A DNA stretch of 64,000 nucleotides from Vibrio sp. CB1-14 (GCF_040412085.2 NZ_CP115921.1:1550001-1614000); one strand, 5' to 3'; numbered from the stretch's first letter, positions 15,704 through 24,446 are shown. Notes: generated from the sequence alone by a model not told the origin. Made by a program: numbers and translations.

Positions 15704-18700
15704 ATGGGTAAAGGTGGCGGTGGCCGTCAACACGTACCCTCTGAGAAGCCGGATAATCTGAAGTCAAAGCAAATCCTGTCAGTTATTCATTTGCTGAGTG
15801 AGGGCGAGGTCGAAGGGCCAGTACGAGGTCTTCGATCTCTCTACTTAAACGATACGCCGATCATGAACGATGACGGTTCCTTGAACTTTAGAGGGGTCAA
15901 TGCGCAATGGACAGCCGGAACCCAATCACAAGCACCTCTCTCAGAGTTTTCAGAGCTTGAATCGGAACTCGTCGTTGGTACAAAGGTAAAAAAGGCGAAT
16001 CCAATTGTCAGAACGGTCACCAACCCATTAGTAGATCGGATTAGAGTCACGTTGGGTGTGACAGCACTTAGAAGCGTCAATGATCGAGGTGATACTTTTG
16101 GTACGACTGTACAGCTAGAAGTCGCTTTAAGTGGCGGCGAACAAAAAACAGTTGTCATTAAAGGCAAGACAACCTCTCAGTATGTGAAGTCAGTAGTATT
16201 CGATTCCCTACCGCAAGTGCCGTTTCAAATTACAGTGACGCGGTTGACACCGGATTCAAACTCTCAAAAGCTCAATAATGACACTCTATGGTCGAGCTAT
16301 ACAGAGATTATAGACTCGAAACTGTGCTATCCCAACACGTCAGTGTTGGGACTAACGTTGGACAGTCAGCAGTTTTCTGGTGTACCTCGTATCAATGTGC
16401 TTGGTCGTGGAATAAGGATTCGAGTACCACGTAACTACACGCCAAGCACTCGAGCTTACAATGGTTTCTGGGATGGGTCATTTAAGACAGCTTGGACCAA
16501 TAATCCAGCTTGGGTTGCGTTGGAACTAGCGACGAATGAACGCTTTGGTCTTGGCAAACGTCTAGGAAGAGACGGGATGGATAAGTGGGCACTTTACAAG
16601 ATTGCTCAATATTGCGATGAGTTGGTCGACGATGGGTTTGGTGGTAGAGAACCTCGAATGACCTGCAATGTTTATTTGGACAAGCCTAACTCTGCTCATT
16701 CGGTGCTTAGCAACTTGTTTGCGATCTTTAGGGCTATGCCAATCTGGAATGGGATGGTTTTGTCCGCCTCGGCAGATTTACCAAACGATCCAGTATATCG
16801 ATACAACAATGCGAATGTAGTCGATGGAAAGTTCGTTTATCAAGCAAGTGCTAAGAAGGCCCGTCATACCGCTGTACATGTGAAGTGGCAAGATCCTAAT
16901 AATGGATGGAGTGAACAAACGGAGTATGTCAGTGATGATGAGTCCATAATACGATATGGTCTGAATACTAAAACGATCAAGCCTTTTGGTTGCACCTCAC
17001 GTGGACAAGCGGTTAGAGCGGGGAAATGGTTATTAATCACAGAGAAGCTTGAGCGTTACACGGTCACATTTTCAACTGGTAGAGAGGGACTTAGACATTT
17101 ACCAGGGGATGTCATAGAGGTGGCGGATAACGAACGTGCTGGCGCTAATATTGGTGGACGTGTGCTTAGTATTGAAGGGAATACGATAACTTTAGATAGG
17201 CCAGTTGAAACGGAAGGTCTATCGGCGTGGCTTGGTTATATCGATGGTGAAGGGCAAGCGAAACGTGTGGCAGTCGCCTCTCAACCAAAGCCGGACACTT
17301 TAGTCTTAGTCGATGTACCTGAAGGACTTGAGGATTGGTTAGCCTGGACACTGTCTACGCAGTCGTTGAAACCTACCCTTTGGCGATGTATCGATATTAC
17401 TGAAACCGAATCTGGGTATAACATCACTGCGTTGCAACACGTCCCTGAGAAACAAGCGATTATTGAACAAGGAATAAAGTTCGAAGCGAGTAGGCCAACG
17501 AAGTATGGCACTACACTCCCGCCAGTGGAACGTTTGCAAGTGGAGGCTGAGCAATATGATGATTTGTTCCAGGTGAGAGTAACGTGGGACACGCCTCAGG
17601 CGCCGGAGAAGTTAACATTTCTTCTAAAACTGGTGCGAGATAACAAGATCTATCTAAACACAGAGACGAACGACACCGAGCATCATTTTCGGGCTCTTCC
17701 TATGGGAAATTACAATCTGTTTGTTCGCGCTAGAAATCGAGGCGACCAACTTGGAGCTGAGAGTATGGCGAGTTTTTCCATCGCTGCGCCACTCACTCCA
17801 AGTCAGATCGAATTTGAGACCACGAATTATACAGTGACGGCGAGACCTCTACTCAATGGTTTTCAAACGTTAGGTACTAACTACGACTGGTACTTTGGGA
17901 GAAATAGAACGGAAGTTCTCATGCGAACCCATTACCTCGGACGTAACTACATCTTAAACCACCAAGGAAGAAAACCTGATACTACGTATTGGTATGGGGT
18001 AGAGGCTGTTAATGCTGTGGGCAGGAGTCGCCTATTTGCCAAGTCAGTCAAAACTAAGTTACAGCCCAGTGATATCTTAGATTTGATAGGGTCGGAAATT
18101 CCGAAGCTTGATTGGGCAAAAGAGTTAAAAGAACTGGTTGAGTACAATGAGGCTAGTGTTGTTTTATTAGAAGACAGAGCAGCACTGGTGGTGAACAACG
18201 AAGGACGTGTGAGTGGAATGACCGTGACTGCAGAAAGTGCAGCCAGTGCGGTCGACTTTTTGGCTGACCACGTGTCTTTCTCTGACCCACACACGCTGCA
18301 GCGAAACTTATATTGGGACAACAATTTACGAACGTTGGTCGTGAAGGGACAGATCCAATTGCTTGACGGCCATAGCGTCTCTAGTCTAAGTGACATTAAA
18401 GGACAACGTGGACAAGATGGAGACACTATTCACACCGAATTCCAGTTTAGTCCCGACCGTAGGAATTGGCATTTTCCAACACGTCCAGGAGATCGTTTTA
18501 TGAAAAGCAGAACGGTCACGAATGGGATGGCTTCAGCTTGGGGTGGCGTGTCTGATTTGAAAGGTATCAGAGGAAGAGATGCCCGTGAGAGATATACTTG
18601 GATAAGGTATGCTGATGATGCCAAAGGAAATGGAATGTCCGCTCTTCCACTCGGTAAATCCTATATAGGCTTTGCGTACAATAAAACGAGCAATAACCCT

Positions 18701-19675
18701 TCAAGAATTCCTAGCAATTATCTGTGGTCGAAATTCAAGGGAGATGATGGTCTTGGTATAGACGGTGCTGGTATATATCGTATTGAAACTTCTACAGGTG
18801 TCTTTCCTTCATATGGTTTAGCGAGTTCTCTTTTTCGTTCTCATGTTCTTCGTGATCCAGTCAGAGACGATGTATTAACGGTCTATGCGATGGAGGAATC
18901 TATTGTAACAAGAGCCTCTTCTAGGATGTTTGATGGTAGAAGATGGGTTGAGCCAAAACTCATAGTTGACGGTGACTTGATAGCAATCGGCACTATTCGA
19001 GGGGATCACATTGTTGCAGGAACCGAAATTCGCTCACCAAGGATAATAGGTGGAGAAATTTACGGCGTTACTGGTACATTTGAAGGAACGGTAAAAGTCG
19101 GAAAGCTGATAGGTGCAGTAGGCCTGACCTCAAGAAGAACCACTTTCATTAACGGTATAATTTTCTCGTTTCGAAGAGGTGAGCATAACCGTTTTAAATA
19201 CTATAAAGTGTTCAACCTCCGAATCCCTTATGCAGATTTTAAGCGCAAAGGTGTAATTACGGTGAGATTGCATGATATGAGTATAGATTCTACTACTAAC
19301 CCTAACTATCGAATGGTGCAGTCTGTAAAGAATTGGGATAGCCTTCGTTTGAGCGCTACAAGTTTTATATATACAAGTAGAGGGTCACTCATTAACAGTA
19401 ATAAGTCATCCACGAGGTTAACGTCGCTGTCGAAACACTATCTGGATCAGCTAGCTTGGAACCCGACGAATCGACAAGCGTTGATCAATGAGCAGGAGCT
19501 TAAGTGGTCAATTGATATCGATGCTGCATATGGAAGTGGCTCCCATTACATCGGTTTAGCAATCGCCTGTAATCCTGGGAGTCCAAATTTAAATCACACA
19601 TTCAACATTAGAGCGGGCTCTGCGTCGATTGACATAGCCTTGGATAAGGATAACAGTGAGATTGTAGTTGACTAG
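15704..19675 (+). CDS. Tail tip / host specificity protein J
   Basis: A 1323-residue protein (lambda J is 1132) that forms the central tip and contacts the receptor. The N-terminus is conserved: GKGGGG, then SKQILSVIHLLSEGEVEGPV and the LNDTPI region. A fibronectin-like segment lies around residues 610 to 790 (PVERLQVEAEQYDDLFQVRVTW), followed by a helix and a GQRGQDGD collagen-like turn near 905. The last 400 residues have no lambda-like pattern and probably set host range. It starts one base after the I stop. No Lom, Stf or Tfa genes follow. Confidence 0.93.
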   Translation: MGKGGGGRQHVPSEKPDNLKSKQILSVIHLLSEGEVEGPVRGLRSLYLNDTPIMNDDGSLNFRGVNAQWTAGTQSQAPLSEFSELESELVVGTKVKKANPIVRTVTNPLVDRIRVTLGVTALRSVNDRGDTFGTTVQLEVALSGGEQKTVVIKGKTTSQYVKSVVFDSLPQVPFQITVTRLTPDSNSQKLNNDTLWSSYTEIIDSKLCYPNTSVLGLTLDSQQFSGVPRINVLGRGIRIRVPRNYTPSTRAYNGFWDGSFKTAWTNNPAWVALELATNERFGLGKRLGRDGMDKWALYKIAQYCDELVDDGFGGREPRMTCNVYLDKPNSAHSVLSNLFAIFRAMPIWNGMVLSASADLPNDPVYRYNNANVVDGKFVYQASAKKARHTAVHVKWQDPNNGWSEQTEYVSDDESIIRYGLNTKTIKPFGCTSRGQAVRAGKWLLITEKLERYTVTFSTGREGLRHLPGDVIEVADNERAGANIGGRVLSIEGNTITLDRPVETEGLSAWLGYIDGEGQAKRVAVASQPKPDTLVLVDVPEGLEDWLAWTLSTQSLKPTLWRCIDITETESGYNITALQHVPEKQAIIEQGIKFEASRPTKYGTTLPPVERLQVEAEQYDDLFQVRVTWDTPQAPEKLTFLLKLVRDNKIYLNTETNDTEHHFRALPMGNYNLFVRARNRGDQLGAESMASFSIAAPLTPSQIEFETTNYTVTARPLLNGFQTLGTNYDWYFGRNRTEVLMRTHYLGRNYILNHQGRKPDTTYWYGVEAVNAVGRSRLFAKSVKTKLQPSDILDLIGSEIPKLDWAKELKELVEYNEASVVLLEDRAALVVNNEGRVSGMTVTAESAASAVDFLADHVSFSDPHTLQRNLYWDNNLRTLVVKGQIQLLDGHSVSSLSDIKGQRGQDGDTIHTEFQFSPDRRNWHFPTRPGDRFMKSRTVTNGMASAWGGVSDLKGIRGRDARERYTWIRYADDAKGNGMSALPLGKSYIGFAYNKTSNNPSRIPSNYLWSKFKGDDGLGIDGAGIYRIETSTGVFPSYGLASSLFRSHVLRDPVRDDVLTVYAMEESIVTRASSRMFDGRRWVEPKLIVDGDLIAIGTIRGDHIVAGTEIRSPRIIGGEIYGVTGTFEGTVKVGKLIGAVGLTSRRTTFINGIIFSFRRGEHNRFKYYKVFNLRIPYADFKRKGVITVRLHDMSIDSTTNPNYRMVQSVKNWDSLRLSATSFIYTSRGSLINSNKSSTRLTSLSKHYLDQLAWNPTNRQALINEQELKWSIDIDAAYGSGSHYIGLAIACNPGSPNLNHTFNIRAGSASIDIALDKDNSEIVVD

Positions 19676-19759
19676 CTTAAATGGGATGGGATAGGGGACA
19701 AAATTCGTTTATCAGACAAACGATAAAGGATCTTACAACTGAAATAGCACCAGAAAATG

Positions 19760-19777
19760 GCCCCAATTTAGCCCCAA
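19760..19777 (+). repeat. Two GCCCCAA repeats 11 bp apart near the attachment junction
   Basis: Copies start at 19760 and 19771, one helical turn apart, in the 160 bases between J and the tdh fragment. Arm-type integrase sites are often short direct repeats like these. The assignment is speculative. Confidence 0.25.
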
Positions 19778-19835
19778 AGAAAAAGATCAAATTCATAGGC
19801 TTTTGAATAATAATGGAAAACAGGTGATTGAGCTT

Positions 19836-19994
19836 GAAATGTTCGAAACTTGGTATAAGATGGCGAGCTTGATTCAATCAGGTCTAGATCTAACACCAAT
19901 CATCACTCACCACTACAAGGTTGATGACTTCCAAGAAGGCTTCGATGTTATGCGTAGCGGTCAGTCTGGTAAAGTTATTCTCGATTGGGAATAG
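19836..19994 (+). pseudogene. tdh: 3' fragment of L-threonine 3-dehydrogenase (tdh), at the prophage right junction
   Basis: The last 52 codons read [20 protein letters not shown], then a PIITH motif and [16 protein letters not shown], matching the C-terminus of bacterial Tdh, a zinc and NAD-dependent enzyme of threonine breakdown. Homology starts at 19836 and there is no proper start codon; upstream is phage DNA. The rest of tdh (and its usual partner kbl) should lie beyond the left end of the prophage. Integration within the 3' part of tdh is the simplest reading. Whether an intact copy was restored at the other end cannot be seen here. Confidence 0.85.
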
Positions 19995-20316
19995 TGTGAT
20001 TTAGGTAAAGTGTCGTTCATATGGACGACACTTTCACTGAGAACACCACGACTGTACGCTAATCAGTTATTACCTTGTCTATCCTTTGTGAAGACGACAT
20101 TTGACTTCGATCTACCCTCAAACTATCTACCTCTCAGTTGTCTATTAACAGTAGCCACAACAGTTTTGATTAGTGTTTGTCCACTCGCTAAGCTAATCAA
20201 TATCACATTACTTATTTAAACTCTTTCTCAAGTTGTTTTTTGATTGATTTAAATCGCACTTATCTATATGCTTTACATTAATTAATAATACAATAGTACG
20301 TAAAGAGGAATTAAAC
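19995..20316. promoter_or_regulatory. Intergenic region between the tdh fragment and dehR
   Basis: No gene is supported here. It holds a CRP-like half palindrome ATTGA-N6-TCGCA at 20243 to 20258, AT-rich promoter-like DNA around 20270, and an ATTGTA-type operator at 20284 to 20298. The ribosome site GAGGAA lies before the dehR ATG. Confidence 0.55.
20284..20298. promoter_or_regulatory. Alginate-regulon operator upstream of dehR
   Basis: The minus strand reads TATTGTATTATT, matching eight bases of the TTGTATTACAA core found before the other alginate genes. It lies about 20 bases before the start codon, a position suited to repression. Confidence 0.6.
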
Positions 20317-21198
20317 ATGACTAAACCTGTCATCGGCTTCATCGGTCTGGGTCTTATGGGCGGCAACATGGTTGAGAACCTTCAAAACCGTGGTTACGAA
20401 GTTAACGTTATGGATCTGAACAAAGATGCCGTTGCAGCTGTTCTAGCTCGTGGTAATGCATCTGAAGCAACTTCTGGTAAAGAGTTGGCAGAGAAAAGTG
20501 ACATCGTAATGCTATGTCTAACAACGTCTGAAGTTGTAGAAAAAGTAGTATACGGCGAAGCTGGTATCCTAGCGGGTATGACTGAAGGCAAAACGCTAAT
20601 CGACTTCGGTACTTCTATCCCAGCTTCAACTAAGAAAATCGGTGCTGCTCTTGCAGAAAAAGGCGCTGGCATGATCGATGCGCCTCTAGGCCGAACTCCA
20701 GCTCACGCTAAAGATGGTCTTCTAAACATCATGGCTGCTGGCGACATCGAAACGTTCAACAAAGTTAAGCCAGTTCTTGACGAGCAAGGTGAAAACGTAT
20801 TCCACCTAGGTGCACTAGGTTCAGGTCACGTGACTAAGCTAGTTAACAACTTCATGGGTATGACGACAGTTGCAACTATGTCTCAAGCTTTCGCTGTAGC
20901 TAAGCTAGCTGGCGTTGACGGCCAGCAACTGTTTGACATTATGTCAGCTGGTCCATCTAACTCTCCATTCATGCAGTTCTGTAAGTTCTACGCAGTAGAC
21001 GGTGAAGAAAAACTAGGTTTCTCTGTTGCTAACGCAAACAAAGACCTTGGCTACTTCCTTGCTCTATGTGAAGAGCTAGGTACTGAGTCTCTAATCGCTC
21101 AAGGTACTTCTACAAGCCTACAAGCAGCTGTTGATGCAGGCCTAGGTCAAAATGATGTTCCAGTGATCTTCGACTACTTCACTAACCTAAAGAAGTAA
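20317..21198 (+). CDS. dehR: NAD(P)H-dependent DEHU reductase, beta-hydroxyacid dehydrogenase family
   Basis: A 293-residue member of the 3-hydroxyisobutyrate dehydrogenase family. The Rossmann motif GFIGLGLMGGNM (7 to 18), the substrate-binding APLGRTPAHAKDG loop (122 to 134) and catalytic K174 with N178 (KLVNN) are present. In alginate-using vibrios this family member reduces 4-deoxy-L-erythro-5-hexoseulose uronate (DEHU) to 2-keto-3-deoxygluconate (KDG). The location in a full alginate pathway supports that over hydroxyisobutyrate metabolism. It is monocistronic, with its own operator and terminator, and its codon use looks highly biased, as in well-expressed genes. Confidence 0.87.
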   Translation: MTKPVIGFIGLGLMGGNMVENLQNRGYEVNVMDLNKDAVAAVLARGNASEATSGKELAEKSDIVMLCLTTSEVVEKVVYGEAGILAGMTEGKTLIDFGTSIPASTKKIGAALAEKGAGMIDAPLGRTPAHAKDGLLNIMAAGDIETFNKVKPVLDEQGENVFHLGALGSGHVTKLVNNFMGMTTVATMSQAFAVAKLAGVDGQQLFDIMSAGPSNSPFMQFCKFYAVDGEEKLGFSVANANKDLGYFLALCEELGTESLIAQGTSTSLQAAVDAGLGQNDVPVIFDYFTNLKK

Positions 21199-21247
21199 TC
21201 GTTGCTGCTTAGTGTGAGCTATATGTCGCACTAAGAAACGAATAAAT

Positions 21248-21285
21248 AAAACCCCCGCTGATGCTATCAGTGGGGGTTTTGTTTT
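21248..21285 (+). terminator. Terminator of dehR
   Basis: ACCCCC-G-CTGAT pairs with ATCAG-T-GGGGGT and is followed by TTTTGTTTTG. Confidence 0.88.
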
Positions 21286-21382
21286 GTTTGCAATATAACT
21301 TGAGTTTTTGAAAGGGTAGTGTGCCTAGTTTCATTTAAGTAACTGTATTCAGACACTCAGCTATTGAAGGTGTTATTGGGCG

Positions 21383-22129
21383 TTAAAACTTCCCACCGTT
21401 AACCCATTCGCTTTTGGGAGGGACGGGCTCCTGATTAACCCACCATTCGACGATTTGTTTGCTCTCTATGCGAAATATATCGAAGCGAGCTATTTCTGTG
21501 TTTTCATAAAGCAAACGGCTATAGGCGACAATCATGTTACCTTGGCCGACAATTTTAAATACCTGATCGTAGCTCCCAACATATTTCTCGGCCGGATCAA
21601 CATCTAAAGCAGCGTGCATAGGAAGGTTCGTGAAATCGACGTAGCTGCTAGCGCTCTCTTTTCGACCTAATACCATCACATCGCACAAAAAGTCTCTAAC
21701 TAACTCTTTGTTGTCTTCGGTCTTATCGATATCACCGGGTTCAGTAGGGCCGCTTATTTGATCTCGTTGGGTGTCTGCATTTTCTACATAGGCGGAAATG
21801 ACATCCCAATGCTCTATTATCTTGTCATTATTGTCGGTATCAAATAAATCGGTGGTTATCCAGTATGCTTCGCCGTTGTTGATGTTTTGATACGCTTGCA
21901 CAAACACATATTGACCATCGACAAGCGAGCGAACAACGCGTATGTCGCGGTCGTGGCACCGTTCAATAAATGGCTCAAAAAACTCAACAAAGCCCTCTAT
22001 GCCGCTTCTAACGCCTGTACTGTGTTGGGTATAACGGGCACCCGTATATTTGGTCACGGCTTGCCGAGCATGCCCATCACGGATTCCTTCCATGTATAAA
22101 TTGGTCGCATTGTTCAGTTTCTGACTCAT
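21383..22129 (-). CDS. Double SnoaL-like (NTF2-fold) protein of unknown function
   Basis: A 248-residue cytoplasmic protein with two tandem NTF2/SnoaL-like halves. Both halves have the hallmark helix then curved-sheet layout with aromatic strands: YTQHSTGVRSG...VFVQAYQ...TTDLFD...IIEHWDV in the first (to about residue 110), and FTNLPMHAALD...MIVAYSRLLYENTEIARFDIFRIESKQIVEWW in the second. No catalytic residues can be named. The ribosome site AGGGG precedes the ATG. It lies in the alginate island between dehR and the porin, so a step in sugar-acid handling is possible, but this is only context. A terminator hairpin sits upstream of its start. Confidence 0.85.
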   Translation of the reverse strand: MSQKLNNATNLYMEGIRDGHARQAVTKYTGARYTQHSTGVRSGIEGFVEFFEPFIERCHDRDIRVVRSLVDGQYVFVQAYQNINNGEAYWITTDLFDTDNNDKIIEHWDVISAYVENADTQRDQISGPTEPGDIDKTEDNKELVRDFLCDVMVLGRKESASSYVDFTNLPMHAALDVDPAEKYVGSYDQVFKIVGQGNMIVAYSRLLYENTEIARFDIFRIESKQIVEWWVNQEPVPPKSEWVNGGKF

Positions 22130-22200
22130 CAGTTAACCCCTGTCCTTTCGTCGACACATTCAAAGCTTAAGCCTAGTTGAATATTGTTGTACTCGTGAGG

Positions 22201-22237
22201 AAAAAAGCCCGGTGAACAGTATCCACCGGGCTTTCTT
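22201..22237 (-). terminator. Strong terminator-like hairpin upstream of the SnoaL gene
   Basis: An 11-bp stem (AAAGCCCGGTG / CACCGGGCTTT) with a 9-base loop has six A on its left side, giving a T-run for leftward transcripts. It lies about 70 bases before the SnoaL start with no gene ending before it on either strand. Confidence 0.75.
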
Positions 22238-22315
22238 ACAAAAGCTGTTGCTTGTTGGTTGATTGTGTGTTTTTTAATGATTTTGTAAATGACAATAGTG
22301 CTATCTTAGATATAA

Positions 22316-22328
22316 AATATTACAAATA
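22316..22328. promoter_or_regulatory. Possible distal alginate-regulon operator
   Basis: AATATTACAAATA resembles the right half of the regulon palindrome. It lies between the divergent SnoaL and porin genes. Confidence 0.4.
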
Positions 22329-22492
22329 AAAGTAAAGCAGAGGGCATAATATGTATTGCATCACAGAATTGAAATCAGCTTGATTATTGTTGGTTTGTAG
22401 GTGGAACTACTAAAATATCGCTATTTATCAGTGATTAACGGATTGATTTAGTGGTTTCAAGCACGAACCAAGCTGCTAGTTCACATAGTCCT

Positions 22493-22508
22493 GGTGATGT
22501 AGATCACA
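22493..22508. promoter_or_regulatory. CRP-like site before the porin gene
   Basis: GGTGA-N6-TCACA matches nine of ten conserved CRP positions. It is centred about 41 bases before the inferred transcription start. Confidence 0.6.
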
Positions 22509-22535
22509 GATAAATTCTCTCAAACCCCTTAATAT

Positions 22536-22549
22536 ATTTGTCATACATT
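22536..22549. promoter_or_regulatory. Alginate-regulon operator at the porin promoter
   Basis: TTGTC-A-TACAT keeps the TTGTN-N-TACAN core with the same spacing as the other sites, 27 bases before the porin start. Confidence 0.5.
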
Positions 22550-22575
22550 AACACAAGCACTATTAGGGTTTGAAT

Positions 22576-23304
22576 ATGAACAACCTGTCTAAAGTAACCA
22601 TCGCAGTTACGACTCTACTTGCGACAACCGCCGTTTCTGCAGCTTCTTTTAACGTACGTCATGAGTATAAGAACGAAACTAAGCAGCACGCTTCACGTGT
22701 AAAGCTTGCGGATAACATCGGCAACTTCCTTGTCGATATTGAAGCTAAGTTCAAAGGTCAAAACGGCAAGTTTATGGAAGACCTGCAAAACAACGGTTGG
22801 GAACTTGGCTTGAACTATCGTCATGTTTTGAACGACAATTGGACTCTAACATACGGTATGCCTATTGAAGGTCGTAGTGCGGGCATGACGTACAAGCCTC
22901 AGCTTCGTGCGACTTATCAAGTTGACAGTATTGATGGCTTAAGCCTGAGTGCTCGTTACCGCTACGATATTAAACACACTAATGAGTCTACGTCGTACGA
23001 AGAGAACGACCAGGGTGGCTATGATCAAGTTGTAAACGCAAGCAAAGATGAGCGTCGTCACCGTATTACAGCAAACATCAACTACGCTCTAGATGACTGG
23101 CGTTTTGGCTTTGAAGGTAACTATTACAAAGCAGAAGGTTACAACCTATACAACAACAAAAACACCAACTATGAGCTAAATGCAACAGTCGCTAAGAAGT
23201 TGGGTCAGTGGACACCATCTGTTGAATTTGGTGATGTAAACGTGAGTTCTACTAGCGATAAGCGTGAGTTACGTAGCCGTATCGGTTTGACGTACAGCTT
23301 CTAA
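22576..23304 (+). CDS. KdgM-family outer membrane porin for acidic oligosaccharides
   Basis: A 242-residue protein with an N-terminal signal peptide (cleavage near VSAASF) and a mature part made of short amphipathic strands that ends in a terminal Phe (GLTYSF), the BamA recognition pattern of outer membrane barrels. It begins SFNVRHEYKNETKQHASRVKL and is basic, as in oligogalacturonate porins KdgM and KdgN. In vibrio alginate clusters such porins are thought to admit oligoalginate. The ATG at 22576 (AGGG upstream) is preferred to the TTG six bases before. It has its own terminator. Confidence 0.88.
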   Translation: MNNLSKVTIAVTTLLATTAVSAASFNVRHEYKNETKQHASRVKLADNIGNFLVDIEAKFKGQNGKFMEDLQNNGWELGLNYRHVLNDNWTLTYGMPIEGRSAGMTYKPQLRATYQVDSIDGLSLSARYRYDIKHTNESTSYEENDQGGYDQVVNASKDERRHRITANINYALDDWRFGFEGNYYKAEGYNLYNNKNTNYELNATVAKKLGQWTPSVEFGDVNVSSTSDKRELRSRIGLTYSF

Positions 23305-23337
23305 GCGAAACATAAAGGCTAACCTTGGTCTTTATCG

Positions 23338-23366
23338 AAGGCTCTCATCAATGAGAGCCTTTATTG
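23338..23366 (+). terminator. Terminator of the porin gene
   Basis: AAGGCTCTCAT pairs perfectly with ATGAGAGCCTT, followed by TATTGTTT. Confidence 0.8.
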
Positions 23367-23520
23367 TTTCTGGAGCCATATAGGCGCCGTTTGTGACGGT
23401 TCCCGTTGTCAACTTTGTGGTTGTTTCTTCGCGTAATGTCGAATGGTATAGCTCACAATACAAATGAAATGGCAGAAACTGCGAAGAGTTTATCAAGTCT
23501 TAAAGCAATAGATTTGATAA

Positions 23521-23534
23521 TATTGTATTATTTA
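23521..23534. promoter_or_regulatory. Alginate-regulon operator before the GntR gene
   Basis: TATTGTATTATTTA matches the left half and centre of the regulon palindrome, 40 bases before the regulator start, consistent with autoregulation. Confidence 0.55.
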
Positions 23535-23573
23535 AAATGGTTTCTAAATCTTAATTTTTATCCGGAGCAGTAT

Positions 23574-24290
23574 ATGGCTACTTTTTCACTTGTAGAAGAT
23601 GCAAGTCGTAAGATTCATGTTCACGTTGCCAGGCAGATTGCTAGACAAATATTGTCTGGAAAGTTGAGTGAAGGTGAAAAACTACCGAACGAGGTGTCAC
23701 TGTGTGAATCATTCGGTGTCAGTCGTACCGCTTTGAGGGAGTCTACAAAGTTACTTTCGGCAAAGGGGTTGATAGCATCACGTCCTAAGATAGGCACGGC
23801 CGTTCTACCCAGGACAGAGTGGCATTTTCTCGATCCTCAATTGCTTCATTGGATTCAAGACCTTGAAGATACCAAACTGTTTCTGTCTCAATTTCTTGGC
23901 TTACGAAAAGCGATAGAGCCCGAAGCCTGTGCATTATGCGCGAAATACGCAACAGCGGAGCAGCGCAAATCTCTTTCTCTAATTTTTCAAAAGATGACAC
24001 TTGCCGCGGAAGCGAACGATCAACAAGAGTGGACCATCAACGACCATCTATTCCATCAAACCATCTTTTTTGCTACCGGAAATCAATTCTACGTACCATT
24101 TGGCAATATACTGGAAACTATCTTTAAGCAGTTTCTGGGTGAATCCGCAGAGGGTGGACGCTTCTGTCTAAACGAACATAGAGCAATATACGAAGCGATT
24201 ATGTCGGGCAGGGCAGACGATGCTCGAAACGCATCGATGTACTTGTTGAATGACGAGAACCAGAGGTTGTCGAAGGTTGCCAATGGCTAA
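23574..24290 (+). CDS. GntR-family (FadR subfamily) regulator, probable controller of the alginate genes
   Basis: A 238-residue regulator. The N-terminal winged helix-turn-helix (about 10 to 75) has the GntR signature GEKLPNEVSLCESFGVSRTALRES. The C-terminal all-helical FCD domain (about 100 to 225) shows the metal- or ligand-binding pattern with LRKAIEPEACALCA, NDHLFHQTIF and EHRAIYEAI. FCD regulators usually bind small organic acids. Start at the ATG at 23574 (GGAG site); longer frames run into the operator. It lies inside the island and its own promoter carries the shared palindrome, so it is the best candidate to bind those sites, with DEHU or KDG as possible effector. Confidence 0.9.
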   Translation: MATFSLVEDASRKIHVHVARQIARQILSGKLSEGEKLPNEVSLCESFGVSRTALRESTKLLSAKGLIASRPKIGTAVLPRTEWHFLDPQLLHWIQDLEDTKLFLSQFLGLRKAIEPEACALCAKYATAEQRKSLSLIFQKMTLAAEANDQQEWTINDHLFHQTIFFATGNQFYVPFGNILETIFKQFLGESAEGGRFCLNEHRAIYEAIMSGRADDARNASMYLLNDENQRLSKVANG

Positions 24291-24350
24291 CCAATGTCCC
24301 ACGCGATTGATTTAACCTAATTTCACTCAGTGGTTTGAATAATTCGATTA

Positions 24351-24383
24351 AAAAAATAGGCCTCAACGTTGTTGAGGCCTATT
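24351..24383 (-). terminator. Terminator of the PL17 lyase gene (convergent with GntR)
   Basis: A 13-bp perfect stem (AATAGGCCTCAAC / GTTGAGGCCTATT) with a 3-base loop. Six A at its left give the T-run for the minus-strand transcript; for the plus strand the T-run is weak. Confidence 0.85.
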
Positions 24384-24446
24384 GCGTTATTTAGTGCAGC
24401 AAACTGGACGCCTATGTTTTATCGGTATCCAACTAAACCATGCCCA

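Larger units (their letters stand above)
1..19840 (+). mobile_element. Lambda-like prophage, right-hand (late gene) portion
   Basis: A continuous run of lambda-type morphogenesis genes in lambda order, from terminase through head genes to tail tip gene J, nearly all on the plus strand with short overlaps. The left part (integrase, immunity, replication, lysis, small terminase) lies outside the window. The right end is placed near 19836, where sequence homologous to the 3' end of tdh begins right after J. There are no side tail fibre genes after J. Cargo insertions occur between GT and H and between M and L. Confidence 0.93.
22238..22575. promoter_or_regulatory. Control region upstream of the KdgM-family porin
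   Basis: No gene is seen. It contains an operator variant at 22316, a CRP-like site at 22493, a TAATAT -10 candidate at 22530 and a second operator at 22536. The CRP centre and the -10 would fit a class II activated promoter with a start near 22542. Confidence 0.55.

Noticed and set aside
19803..19994. A 63-codon gene after J
   Set aside because: Its last 52 codons are the tail of threonine dehydrogenase and its start would be a TTG in phage DNA.
20010..20219. A 69-codon plus-strand frame upstream of dehR
   Set aside because: No ribosome site, no homology pattern, and it overlaps the probable promoter region.
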